Assembly (NCBI GenBank): GCA_037957365.1 | Contig: JARHVA010003259.1 | Span: forward strand, 869,501 to 933,500 | Length of the DNA: 64,000 nt | Direction of reading: 5' to 3' | From: Torreya grandis | Lineage: Eukaryota; Streptophyta; Pinopsida; Cupressales; Taxaceae | In this document: one piece after another, positions 23,109 to 35,100 of the stretch | Layout: every line of letters begins with the position of its first letter | Numbering within the stretch: the stretch's first letter is position 1 | Translations under genes and position numbers: made by a program | Notes under the pieces: model-generated | Told to the model about the DNA's origin: nothing | Databases searched by the model: none | Seen by the model: the letters and a program-made list of their open reading frames with translations, nothing else

Positions 23109-25817
23109 TATTGGACATTATCATTGATTAAGGAGGAGATTATTGAGCATTGTCATTGACTATTGAGTTGTTGGAATAAGTGTTATCATTGATGTCAATT
23201 TAATGTCATTGATGTCAATCTAATATCATTGATGTCAATTTAATGACATTAATATCAAAGTTTATTGTGAAGGTGCATGGCCAAGTAATCTTTGAGGTAT
23301 GTGTATGATGATTTCTATTTCCAAGCATAGTTAGTGGTGTTGATGTATGAAGAGTAGTGATGTGAGAGTATTGTTTTAAGAATGTTCTAATGTTAACTTG
23401 AGTAATATCATTTAAAATCAACATGAGTTAGTACAGATCAATATGCCAAGTGTCAAGAATCTTTTAATGCTTTGTCTAATCCTTGTGAGATGATATGTGC
23501 AGGTAGCATGATGAAATAAATGGGCTTTAAAGAAGGAAATTTATTATTCATAGATTTGTGTAAGCTATTATGAAGATGCTCTAAATGAGATATGACTATG
23601 AGAATACTCTGATGAATACTTTATAATGTTTAATAATGAGAGAGGTCTTTTGAGTTTGTACATAAGGTATTGAGGGTCTTGAAAATTATTATAAGGTCAA
23701 CTCTGAAGATCTATTTATGTAACTATGAATATACTTAGTAAAGATCTGAATATATTTAAGAAGCTTTAAAGATTTTCTATTGAAGATCCAAAGAAGAGTG
23801 AGTATATGAGGTTTATTGAGCATACACAAGAGACATTAGAACATAGGAAAGTTTCAAGGTGAATCGCATAAGATGGATAAAAGGTCATATTCAAGGCCTA
23901 ATGAGACTTACAGGTTAAGGCCTAGAAAACAAGAAGAAAGATGATGGCTAGCTGGGGTATCAGGATTAGTTTTCATGACATGAGTGAGAAAGTAAACATT
24001 GATATAGGTGAGTCAAGTTTTTTTAAGCATGTACATAAATTTTTAGGATATCATTTATAAGAAAAGGCTTGAATAATGTTATAAGGTTTCTTTAGTGCAC
24101 AAAATGAAAAGTTGTCTACTTGAGAACGTTTTTTTAGTACTCATTGGCATGTGAAATTTATACATGAGAATCTAATTTATTCATGGTATATGAGGAAGGG
24201 TTATATCTCAAAGTTCCATGCATTGGTTTGTGGAAAGAGGAGCTAAGTTTTATGAATGATCATTAAGATTGGATGTTGGTCTAAACCCTCAAAAAACCCT
24301 AACAATAACCTAATGTTAAAGATCTTGTTATAAAGAGATTAGAATGGTTTATATGGAAAAATAAGTGATTGGAGATTGAATTAAACTCTCCCAGGCATCT
24401 CTAGGTGTGATTGGTTTCTTAAGTGAATGAGAAAACCCTACAAGAAAGTTTCCATTAGGGTTTATGATCTATTTGATGGAGATTTTTCTAAGGATGTTAT
24501 AATATATTTTTCATGCATTGAAATCCATTGAGTATATTCAATCAAGTTCAAATTTTCATGTTTCCTTCATTGTGTTTTGAATTTAATTGGTAGTTGTGAG
24601 TGAATATCTTGCAGAGAAGAGATTGAGCTTGTTTATCCTAAGTTAAAGTATCAGTTGAAGTTTATTATGACCTTAAGGTCATGAAGTTTTTGAATATGTG
24701 AATTTTGACCATTATTATTTTTCAAAATTGAGTTTTTTCCTTGGTTGTTCAAGATAAATTTTATGTATATACACATAACTTTTATAAACATCATTTTGAG
24801 AAAGGGTTCAAATGGTAGTTGGACCTAAAAAGTATTATGGACCTAAATTAAAGTTGGGTAAGATCTATTAGAGTGGAATATGATGTTTTCCTACCATTTT
24901 AGGTGTTTGGATATGCTCCAATAAATATCAAAGGGTAACATGTTGTTAAGAATACCTGTTAAGTCTCCTTAAAGTATAAAGGAGAAGTAAGGGCTAATTA
25001 AGATATGGTCGACTTAATGTATTGATTAATTCATGATTAAGCCATGTTATTTTAATATGCTAATACATATTTAGGGATGAGCTAAGTCATTTGAATTTAT
25101 GGATAACTAATAAGGATATGATCAAGTCACTTGTATAAAAGCAAGGCAGTTTAAGCCTATTTGGGTATACTTAGAGAGTAAGAGCAGAGGAGGATAAGTG
25201 AATGATATAGATAATTGGTAAGTATAATGAGGTCATATGGAACATCATATAAGTTTCATGAATATATAAAAAAGGTTCTACATATGAAGATCAAGGTTAG
25301 AAAACCTAATCAATCCATGAAGAGGGCTAGTTGAGTGAACAAGGCTGAAGGAAAGTTTTGAGAGGGATAAAAGTGAGCAAAGAGATGAAGAATAATATCA
25401 TCATCTATTGCATGAGAAATAAGGGTTTTTTAAGGTGATCAAATAATTAGGTGGTTGGTTTGGTTTTGAGTCATCTAAGGGGTTGGTGCCTCCTTATAAG
25501 TGGGTGATTGCTAAAAGCCTAACTGAGTTGGTGCTAAGCTAGTTAGGGTTGATACTCCATGTGAAGTGGGTGCTTCACTAGAGATTGATTTTTGTATTGT
25601 AGGGCTATAGTCCATTTTATTAATTAGTGGGTTTTATTCCCCTTAAGATTTCCCCATGTATATGTTGTGTTCATGTGTTTCATTCTCTTATGATTTGATT
25701 TTTTTGCTTGTTAAGATGTACATGCTTATTATAATGGTTCATGTATGATTAAGTGAAATTGAATGAAATTTTTTGAAGATTGATTCACCCCCCCCCTCAA
25801 TCATCTTGTTTCCAACA
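23109..25817 (+). repeat. 3' LTR of copia element (about 2.7 kb)
   Basis: It aligns with 7,233-10,335, from TATTGGACATTATC to the CCAACA end. Near 24,443 it lacks about 400 bp present in the 5' LTR, and the two flanks of that gap read straight through (AAGAAAGT joined to TTCCATTAG). No gene is seen in it. Confidence 0.87.
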
Positions 25818-27200
25818 TCCACCATGTGAACATGTCTTGCTTTTATCACTCTGTTACCAGCCATATTTTTTTTGAAATTAAAGGGTTTGGGATTCTCTAC
25901 CACACTTTTTGGATTTTAGTTTAAAGTTTGATTTTGATTTTGGTTCTAAGTTGATGTTGGTATTGATTTTGTGAATACATTTTGATCAATTATTTATCAA
26001 TTAGGGCCTTCTCTATTTTTAAACCTTTATTAATGACTTCAAAAAGTTGCCTGGACAATGTATTATAATATTAAGAGCTAGTTCTAAATTCAAGTTAGTC
26101 ATGAATATGTTCTATAACTCATTGTTAGGAAGATAATGTGGAAATTTTTTATCCAATGCTCACCCTATTTGAAGATAAGTTACAAAACACTCACCCCCTC
26201 ATTACTTGATACTACACAAGTTAACCATGGTTAACTCATGATTGATGTTATATGAATTTTTTTTAATAAAATTATCTAATAAACAATTAAAATATATGAT
26301 AAAACCTTTTTGGAGATGCTTAAACCACTCAAAATATTTCCTAGCCAAACTCCATGAAAATAAACAAAACAAGAAATTGGTGTCGTAGCTGACTTCTTGG
26401 CAAGTAATAAAAAAAACTCTTTTAGGTGATCCTTTGGGTCACCATTTCCTTTATACTTATTAAATTTAGGAATATAAAAATGAGATGAAAATGGTGTATT
26501 AAGTATGCTAGCATCAAATTCATATGAGCATATTTGATCTAACTTATACTTTCATCCAAGATTCCTTGGTTATAATCTTGAAATTACATCCTTAATAGCC
26601 TATTATTTTGGGGAAAATAAATGTTTTATGATGTAGGTGGGAGATAGTATGGCTAAGAACGAAATCATGGATTAGTTTAATTAGTGGAAACTCTTTTCCC
26701 TAACCTATCAGTAATAGTAGTTTTGTTTTTTGGATTGATTTGGTTGTGAGGGATTTGGTGTTGATTGGGATTTGAAGATGGATTATAGACTCATTGTTGT
26801 GTGGGAATAATTTGTTGTTGTTGAGTGAGGCATTTCTATTGATTAGTTGTAATTCATTACTAATTATAATCAACCTATTGTCTAGATGGAACTCCTTATT
26901 GATTAGATTGACTTTTTGTCTAGATGGAAATTATTGTTATGTAATGGAAAAGAGCTAATAGGTATTAGAAAAAGCATGATTAAATTTAGAATGGTTGTGT
27001 TGGGGGAGATGTGATCTAGATGAGACACTTTATGTCTTAGTAGAGACTTCTTCAAAATTAGTTGTATCATGTAGCTATTGAGGGGGTCTTTGTTAAGATT
27101 GGATTCAGAGAGAAAGATTAATAGGGACCTGATGGGGATTAGGAAATTTTTGTTGTGGATTATTAACAACATTTTATAAGGAATCTATGGGTATATTTTG
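25818..27200 (-). pseudogene. Gypsy gag, N-terminal part (right fragment)
   Basis: The minus strand gives the core of a Tat-type Gag: a GDPKE-like opening near 26,430-26,450 (family pattern GxGDPxxHLxxF), FEWFKHLQKG near 26,310-26,345, YNINHELTMVNLC near 26,205-26,245, then GECFVTYLQ and NELYNIFMTNLNLEL near 26,085-26,150. These match, in order, the retrotransposon Gag domain tracts (WFxxLPxGSIxTFxDL, FNINHExTxxDL, GESFxxFLxRW). The part to the right (26,470-27,200) is Asn/Gln/Leu-rich without clear motifs and includes an 89-codon open stretch at 26,903-27,172. Confidence 0.75.
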
Positions 27201-28621
27201 ACCAAGAGTAGTGGATGTTTCCAGAGTAGGGAATGTATCAACCAATGAATCTTTACCCTAATGCTCAATAGGTTGATTGAACTCTATAAGTGGAGGATAT
27301 TAAACTAGAGTAGTAACTAATAAAGTTGCAATATTAATCAACATTTGATCATTTTTTTATAATTAGGACACAATGGTAGGTGACACTTGGGGTTGAGAAA
27401 CAAGTAATTCCTTCCCCTTTCTAGATTTTATTGGGACTGAATTTGTTTAAATTATTGAACAATGGATAGAGGAAGGTAAATCCTCAGTCCATTCTATGAT
27501 TTCAACAATATTATGTGGTTGAGATCTCATAAAATTATGTAAGTTATCTATATTAAAATTAGGGGGAACCTTATCACCCATCTCTAGTATCAAAAGAGAG
27601 TTTCATCTCTATTTTCAAAAAAGTATTGCTCAAATCAAGCTCAAACTACATCATAACTAGGTGGAATATCTTCATCCTCAAGTTGATGAACTTCCATATC
27701 ATGTAAGTTCATACAATTATATTGATCATGTGGATAATTTAGTTCTCTTGTTAATTTTATGTTCAATCATCATCATAAGCAATATTTTAAGCCATCCCAC
27801 TTCTTATGTATCGAGGCATGTTGCACGTTATTGTAAACCAAGTAACTTGACCCAAAATTTGGTTTTTTCAAAAGGTTAATTAGTATAATATACCAAGGAT
27901 ATTTTAAATTAATCTAAGGTTTTGAAAATTTAAGAACCCTTTCAAATCAAAGTGGAATGTTTAAGTGTAAGGATAAAAGGTTTTTACTTAAAAACTTGAA
28001 CTTGGAATAGATTAGCCACAAAAAAGAATTGACATATGATTTGGAAATGAAAATAAAATGTTTTAACTTGAATAGGTTTGATTTGAACATGAGAATTGGT
28101 ACCAAGACTAGAATTTGAGCTCAGTCTTGAGGTGGTTTTGAATTATAAATTTGGAATTTGATTAGAGTGGGTCCAAATTCACATGAACAACATAATGGTA
28201 TGATTTTAGACATGAAGGGTATGTGTTTAGAAAAATTTAGACATGATATATAGAATGGAATAATTTTGACTTGAAAATTGGGTAGATTAACACCTATTTA
28301 TTAAGGTGTATGTAGATTATGACAATTTTTTGACATAATAACCAATCAATCAAACCTTCAAGATTATGACCCTAATTTAGTGACTAGAATGGGAATACTC
28401 TAAATTCACTGATTCTTTCAATATACTCATCTTAAGAGAGGATTTATAAAATTTAAGATTATTTAAGTAATTAATATAATTATTGGTGGTGCTTTAATCA
28501 TGTCATTCTCTCAAAAGGTCTATATGTGAAAGACATCTTTGATTTTTGTTACTTTTATAACTCTATGTTGATGAATGTTTTGTGACTAAAAGGTCCTATT
28601 ATAAATATTTCATGGGATTAA
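27200..28621 (-). other. Probable 5' untranslated leader of gypsy element
   Basis: AT-rich DNA between gag and the proposed LTR. It contains no recognisable coding motif; short open stretches (for example 27,661-27,879) look random. I could not identify a primer binding site next to the proposed LTR end. Confidence 0.35.
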
Positions 28622-31268
28622 TGTAGGATCCTAATATAACTTGCAATACGTGGACACAAAAATCCATAAATTGGATTTCAAGATTTAATGGGCCATTCAA
28701 CAAAGGGTCTTATCCATTTGTGACCACTTCATTCATACGATTTAAATGAATGAATACCACAAAAATCATGCTCTGAGGGAAATTTCATCTAAAATACCAT
28801 TGATGTAGCCTTTATTTATATACCCCACCATGAGGATGGTAAAAATGGTGGGTTATGACATCCTAGTCACCATGCCCTAAATACTCACAAAAAGTTAATG
28901 ACACCCCAATCGAGAGGGTAAAAGAAAAGGAAATGTATTGTCATTCTGATTCATAAGAATCCCACTATGGGTAAGCAGAGATCATAATATGAAAAAAAAT
29001 TAGGATAAAAAAAGTGATCAGCTACACATTTAAGGGTCACCCTACCAAGGTAAGATCATGCATGTGAAGGAATCTCATAATCACACAGGTAAACACCAAG
29101 AAAGGACCTAAAACAAACTAAGATGATGAATAGAAATGAAAGTGATTTATTACAAAAATTGAAAGATCAATTATTTATAAAACACTAAAGGAAATATGAA
29201 TGAATAATATGTATTTTAAATGGATCATCACACCTTTTTGAAATTTTCAATAAAACTAATGTCAGTAGTTTTGCTTGGTGTGTTTTTTTAAGCAATTTTT
29301 TTTGGTTTTTCCATTTGATTCTCTATTAAGCATCCCACACAAAAAATCTAATAGTTTGTTTATAAATATCTAATCAATCAAAACCTGCACCAAAAAGACT
29401 TAAAAACTATACCAAAAATATCTCCAAGAAATAATGATAACAAATTCAAACATGTAAAAAGTAAAACATGAAATGCGAGAAATCATAAGTTATTTTTAAA
29501 AGATAAAAATGTTTATGTAAAAATAAATAGAAAATATAAGAAACCCACAAATTATTTTGAGTAAAATAATGATTTCAATGTTCTATGCTAAATTTATTAT
29601 GGTAATTAAAACACAAATTCCAAGAATAACAAAAACTTATTTGTAAAAACTAATAATAGGTTTCTAAAAAAATAGAAAATATAAAGAACACATAAATTAA
29701 TTTGATAGAAAAAATATTTTCAATGTTCTATACTAATTTTACTAAAACTAAGCTTAACATACCCTTATATTAAGCCTAAAAAGCCATATGATAGAAACAT
29801 TTAGAAGAAGAGAGAAGGAAATCAAATTCAAATTCAGGATAATTTCCAAATGGGAAGAATAAAAAGATTCTTGATCGAAGAAAGTGAAGTGTGATTACTA
29901 CTGAGCATGACATATGTATCATTAGGATTACTATTGGGGTTAGAAACTTTGTTAATGAGATAAAAATCAAAACCAAATATGTTTATAACACCTCTAACCC
30001 AATGCCTTGTGAACTAAGGCAAATCTAAATAAATCTGAGATCAAGAGAAGAAAAAAACAATTATTACCTTCCTTTTCAAAGATTATTCACTTTGTTGTAA
30101 GTAGATGTGGCTTGGATGTACTCTCAAGAAGTCTTTAACATTGTTACTATCGTGAAATACACCATATCCTCTTGAAAACCTTAAGTAATTAAATTGATAA
30201 CAATATATTTGATGCACAAAATAGCTTAATAAATTGATAGAGATTTCTATTAAACATGAACATGAAATATGAAGAGGGGTCACCCTTTGTTTATAGGTAA
30301 AGTAATTAAATGTGAGCCATTCATATTGTCTCTCAGATAAAGGGTAGATAATTCACCATCACATGGATCATGACATGGATCACCAATATTATCCCTTCAT
30401 CTTTTCTAATATGAAGGGTGGAGAATGTTTCTCAAAATATCTTAAGGGGAAGAAATGTGAGCCCTCCATCTTACATGCAAGATGGAGGGTAGACAATGCC
30501 ATTAAAAATATCTTAAAAGGTGAAATATGGGCCCTTAATCTTGCTTCTAAGATGGAGGGTGGAGAATAATCCCTCAAAATTTATTTTTAATATAGGAGGT
30601 GAGGTCATAGAAGAATATGCCATGGCATCTTGAGATTCTTTTGGAATGAAAGATTCTCTTTGAATGATGTGGAAAAGGGAATAATAAGTAATTCAAATGA
30701 AATTATAATTCCAAATACATGGAATTATAATTATAAAGAAGATTAATTAAACTAATCAAAAAGATTAATTTAATGAATATAATGTGATATGAGGGCCCTC
30801 CATCTTATGTCAAAGATGGAGGGTGGAGAATGCTTTTTGGAAAGCAGTGAAAATGAGGAATAATTTTAATTAAATGAAATTAGAAATTTCAATTCAATGG
30901 AATTTATAATTAGAGGAAGGATTAATTAAACTAATCAAAAGGATTAATTTAATTAATATGATATGAATATAAATTTGATTGATTTTATTTCAATAAAATG
31001 AATTAACTAATTGACTAGAAAGATGGAAATGGATAGCAGTGATGATAAATATCACCAGAGTGGTGACTTAATGGTCTTCTATGATGATTGCCCCATTAGG
31101 GATGTACTTGTGTTTCAAAATGTTTATGTCCAATGTGTGGATAATAAATGGGATGTTTAGTAATTTCTATTAATAATTCACAATATTGTATAAATTTACT
31201 CTTATTTGTATAAAATACATTTTTATTATTGTTTTAGACACAAAAGTGGTGAAAATAGAGTGTCTACA
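28622..31268 (-). repeat. Probable 5' LTR of gypsy element (about 2.65 kb)
   Basis: On the minus strand the segment starts TGTAGACACTC (31,268) and ends GGATCCTACA (28,622), giving TGTAG...CTACA termini like those of the nested element. It lies where the 5' LTR should be. A related fragment occurs at about 54,300-54,565. It contains a partial internal duplication (about 29,520-29,610 against 29,660-29,740) and a set of hairpins near 30.4-30.8 kb. No second LTR is visible in the window, so the boundaries rest on termini and position only. Confidence 0.5.
30393..30823. repeat. Series of four stem-loops in the gypsy LTR
   Basis: Perfect inverted repeats CCCTTCAT/ATGAAGGG (30,393-30,418), CCCTCCATCTT/AAGATGGAGGG (30,462-30,489) and the same 11-bp arms again at 30,796-30,823, plus an imperfect one at 30,532-30,559. 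Each is followed by a TGGAGAAT-like word (TAGACAAT in one case). The first three lie about 70 bp apart. Confidence 0.8.
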
Positions 31269-32180
31269 ATTCTTCTACCTAACATGGTCTTATTTACCAA
31301 ATATCATAGGGCCTAGTGATTTGTAAAGAACTCAAATGGCATAGCTAGAAATTAATATCTAAAAATTTAAAGTGTGAACACCATTGCCAAAGTTTCCCTC
31401 TTTGTATTTGTATGGTTATTTTTCATAATTGAGAGTTTTCTGCTTGCAAAATGGATGGGATGATCCAATCTTACATCTCTTGGTTTTGCTAACATAGTTC
31501 CTACCATAATGCCTAAAGCATCCACATTAACATGAACATGAACATGAAATCGTTTTATCTAGTATAAGTGTATAGAATTGAGGGGCCAAAAGGAAATCTT
31601 AAGTGGAAATTTTTTTCATGGAAAAATAAGAAACTTAAACTTGTATGGATTATTTGAGACCCTACACTCAAAATTTCAAGATGTTATAAGAACATGAATT
31701 GTATAATTTCGAGTTTAGTTTCTAAACTACTATTTTTTTAAATGGTAAATTATAATTAGGCCAAACATCCAAAATTTGAAGAGGTGATACTATTTTTTTA
31801 TAAAAAATATAGTAGATATCTTTTTGTGCACCCCATAATTTTTAAACATCGTTTACTTTTTTTTTAAATCTTTTGGTGGAAAGTTAGATAAGATCATCTA
31901 GTTGTTAACCTATACATTTTTAAAATTTTATAGGGAATGTTTTTTTACTAATTTCCCAAATCAATAGACCCTAAAATATTATCATTAATGCATATCTGAT
32001 TGTGCACCCCCTAACTACCTCAAAAAATATTGAAAATTAGATTTTTCATGAATGTGTGTAGAATTAGGTCTAATTTGTAACCCTATAATTTTTTTCTAGT
32101 TTTAATCAATGAAATGAAAGATACATAAACAAATATAAACATGTATAGTTGTGGTATATAGCATTATAAAAATACGTACA
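31269..32180. other. AT-rich DNA, no gene seen
   Basis: No motif, repeat unit or convincing reading frame found. Homopolymer A and T runs are frequent. Confidence 0.4.
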
Positions 32181-32184
32181 TAGA

Positions 32185-32211
32185 AATAAATATAGATAAA
32201 AAAAACTTAAA

Positions 32212-32282
<71 letters not shown>

Positions 32283-32327
32283 AGAGAGTGTCTATATATA
32301 AATAAATATAGATTAAAAGACTTAAAG

Positions 32328-32358
<31 letters not shown>

Positions 32359-32359
32359 G
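32185..32359. repeat. Duplicated compound microsatellite (TA)n(GA)n
   Basis: A TA run at 32,213-32,258 passes into a GA run to about 32,281; a shorter TA-GA pair follows at about 32,328-32,359. Both are preceded by the same word (AAATAAATATAGAT...ACTTAAAG), so the whole unit, not only the microsatellite, was duplicated. Confidence 0.9.
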
Positions 32360-32749
32360 AGTGAGCTAGATGTTGTATTCATATTTTCAAGATGTCTTTT
32401 GATAAAATTCATAATGTTTAGTATGGTAGAAGTTGCATTTATTTTGTATTTAGTCAATAACATACATTTAACTATGTGTTTTAAGTTCCATGCCTTATGA
32501 TTGGGAATCCAATCCAATCCTGAGACTTTAGGTATGTGTTTGAAATGTGAAATATAATAACCATATATGTGGAAAATCCACATACATGAAATAGTTTACA
32601 ATTACATTGACATGTTTTTAGCCATCTTATTGATTTTATTATAGTTTATTTTTAATTTTTTAAGTTCATGCATGGCATTAGTCAATGTTAGTTATTAAAA
32701 TTAAATATTTATACATGAAAAAATGTGAACCTAATTTTGACTGTAATCT

Positions 32750-34600
32750 TGATTTTATTTACCAGGCTAAATAGATTTGTGATTACAAAATGTGATTTTG
32801 AGGTCAATTAGCTCCAATGTCATCACAAATTGAGCCAATTAGTCAATTAGGGAAATATGTGATGTGATTTAGGCCAAATTGAGCCCTATAAACATAATTA
32901 TTACTTAAAAAGATGTTAATTAGGGCTAAATCGATTGGTTTAGGGTTTAAGGTCTAATCACAAAGCCAATTGGGGCCAATGTCACCTCAAATTGAGCCAA
33001 TTAGTCAATTAGGGTAATTAGTGATGTAATTTGGGCCAAATTGAGCCATGTGAAACTAATTATTAGTTTAAATCATGTTAATTGGGGTCTAATATGATTG
33101 GGTTAGGATTTAAGGTCTAATTATGAAGGTAATTAGGGATAATTTGAGACTATTGAACATATTTGTGACTACAAAATGTTGTTTTTGGCTCAATTAACTC
33201 CAATGTCATCATAGATTGAGCTAATTAGTCAATTGAGGTATTCATGGAAGCAAATAAGGGATAAATTGAGTTATGTAAGCCAAATTCTTGTTTTAAAGGA
33301 TGTTAATTAGGGTTAAATCTATTTATTTAGGGTTTATGATTTAGGGTTTATGACTTAGATCGTAGGGTTTAGGGTTTAGATTTTAGGGTATAAGATCTAA
33401 TTGTGAATGTAATTGGGGCTAATATAAGCTTGTTGAACCTATTTGTGACTATATAATGTGATTTTATGCTTAATTTACCCCAATATCATCACAGATTAAG
33501 CTAATTAGTCAATTAGGGTAATTAGTGATATGGTTTGGGCCAAATGAGCCCCATGAACCTATCATGAATAAAATTGGGGATAATTTTATCTCATTGAACA
33601 TATTTGTGAGTATAAAATGTGATTTCAGGCTCAATTATCCCTAATGTCATCATATATTGAGTAAATTAGTTAATTAGGGTATTTAGTGATGGGATTTGGG
33701 CCAAATTGAGCCTTATGAACCTAATTTTTACTCTAAAGGATGTTTATTGGGGATAAATCAATTAGTTCAAGGTTTAATATTTAGGGTTTAGGGATTAGAG
33801 ATTAGGGATTAGGGTATAGGGTATAGGGTCTAATCATGAATACAATTAGAGCTAATTTGAGCTTATTAAACCTATTTATGACTATAAAATGTGATTTTTG
33901 TCACAATTAGCCCCAATGTCATCACATATTGAGCTAACTAGTGAATTATGACATTCATAGATGTTATTTGGGCTAAATTGAGCCCTATGAACCTAATTAT
34001 TACACTAAAAGATGTTTATTGGGGTTAAATAAATTAGTTAAGGGTTTAGGGCTTGGGGATTAGGGATTAGGTATTATGGATTAGGGTTTAGGGTATGTGG
34101 TCTAATAACATAGTTAATTGGGGTTAAATTGAGCTCATTGAACCTATTTGTGACTACAAATTATGATTTTTAGCTTATTTATCCCTAATGTCATCACAAA
34201 TTAAGATAATTAGTCAATTACGGCAGTTAGTGATGCGATTTAGGATAAATTTATCCCTATGAACATTTATTACTCTAAAGGATGTTAATTTGAGCTAAAT
34301 TGATTTATTTAGGGTTTACGATTTAGGGTCTAGGGCTTATGTCTTAAGTTTTATGGTTTAGGTTCCAATCATGAATGTAGTTAGACTAATTTGAGCTTGT
34401 TGATCCTATTTGTAACTACATAATATTATGTTGGGCTTAATTCACCCCAATGTCTTCATAAATTGAGCTAATTAGTCAATTGGGTGAATTGGTGATATGA
34501 TTTGGGTCAAATTAAGCCTTGTGAGCCTATGTTTAGGGTTTAGATTTTAGAATTTAAGGTTTTAGTGTTTAGGGTTTAGGTTTAGGAGAAATTATGTAAG
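32750..34600 (+). repeat. Tandem satellite with telomere-like TTTAGGG blocks
   Basis: A core word of the form CCAATGTCATCACAAATTGAGC, followed by CTAATTAGTCAATTAGGG, recurs eight times, with core positions near 32,814, 32,976, 33,200, 33,480, 33,641, 33,913, 34,185 and 34,447. Spacing is 162, 224, 280, 161, 272, 272 and 262 bp. The longer units hold degenerate TTTAGGG/TTAGGGA runs (near 33,340-33,390, 33,775-33,830, 34,045-34,100, 34,305-34,370, 34,525-34,590); the shorter ones lack or reduce them. No coding sense is visible. Confidence 0.9.
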
Positions 34601-34764
34601 TAATGTACACATCAAAGAATGTGAATTGAATTTTAATGTATATGTAGTTTTAACATGTACACACTTTTAACTCATACACAGTCTTGTGCGTAGTAAAATA
34701 GTAAAAAGTACATGCATGTCAATGTTTTTTTTAGATTGAGAATTATATCCCATGCATACTATGC

Positions 34765-35100
34765 TCTTATTTTTTCTACATAATGTAGGTCTTTTATTGA
34801 TGATTTGATCATTGTCCCCACCCTCAAAATTAGAGAAAGTTTTGTCTAATCATGGTTGACTACATAGTGTGGGTCTATTTTCAATAATTTTATGATTATC
34901 CACACTTGGTACTACATAATTTAGGTCCATTTTTTTATGATTGGATCATTTTCCCACCCTTAAAAGTATATAACTTTTTAGAATCATGGTTGAATACATA
35001 GTACAAGTCTATTTTTCAATAATTTAATCATTATACCCACTTGGTAATTCACAACACATGTTTATTTTTTTATTACTTTGATCATTATCCCTAACCTTTA
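34765..35100 (+). repeat. Dimeric ~135-bp tandem repeat
   Basis: Words of the type CTACATAATGTAGGTC...TTGATCATT(A/G)(T/C)CC recur at about 34,775, 34,858, 34,910, 34,992 and 35,046. The alternating spacing (about 83, 52, 82, 54) shows a two-part unit of about 135 bp present about 2.5 times. TCATGGTTGA before TACATAG marks the same phase at 34,850 and 34,984. Confidence 0.75.

Larger units (their letters stand above)
7233..25817 (+). mobile_element. Ty1/copia-type element with long LTRs and gag-only interior, non-autonomous
   Basis: Long direct repeats at 7,233-10,335 and 23,109-25,817 flank an interior that, without the nested 9.6-kb element, is about 3.15 kb. The interior starts with a degenerate initiator-Met-tRNA primer binding site, carries a copia-type gag and further zinc-knuckle relics, and ends in a polypurine tract. 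No protease, integrase or reverse transcriptase motif is visible in the interior, so it looks like the gag-only, long-LTR class known in plants as TR-GAG. It sits in the gag of the minus-strand gypsy element. Confidence 0.8.
1000..31268 (-). mobile_element. Ty3/gypsy (Tat-like) retrotransposon, degenerate, split by nested insertions
   Basis: Read on the minus strand from right to left, the order is probable LTR, gag, protease, reverse transcriptase, RNase H, a second (archaeal-type) RNase H, integrase. This is Ty3/gypsy order, and the second RNase H is a hallmark of the Tat lineage. The element is broken inside gag by the 18.6-kb copia insertion at 7,233-25,817; the gag reading resumes at 25,818. 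All domains carry stops and frameshifts and the polymerase active site is destroyed, so it cannot move itself. Its left end is not resolved. The outline is seen directly from translated motifs; the lineage is assigned from family knowledge. Confidence 0.82.

Noticed and set aside
32164..32583. 139-codon open frame on the minus strand
   Set aside because: Its C-terminal half is Ile-Tyr and Ser-Leu repeats produced by the TA and GA microsatellites; no domain.
33340..34590. A true telomere or a chromosome end
   Set aside because: The TTTAGGG runs are short, degenerate and interleaved with a satellite core, with retrotransposons on both sides.
32750..34600. CRISPR-like array
   Set aside because: The repeats are long, diverged and without uniform spacers, and the DNA is clearly plant nuclear.
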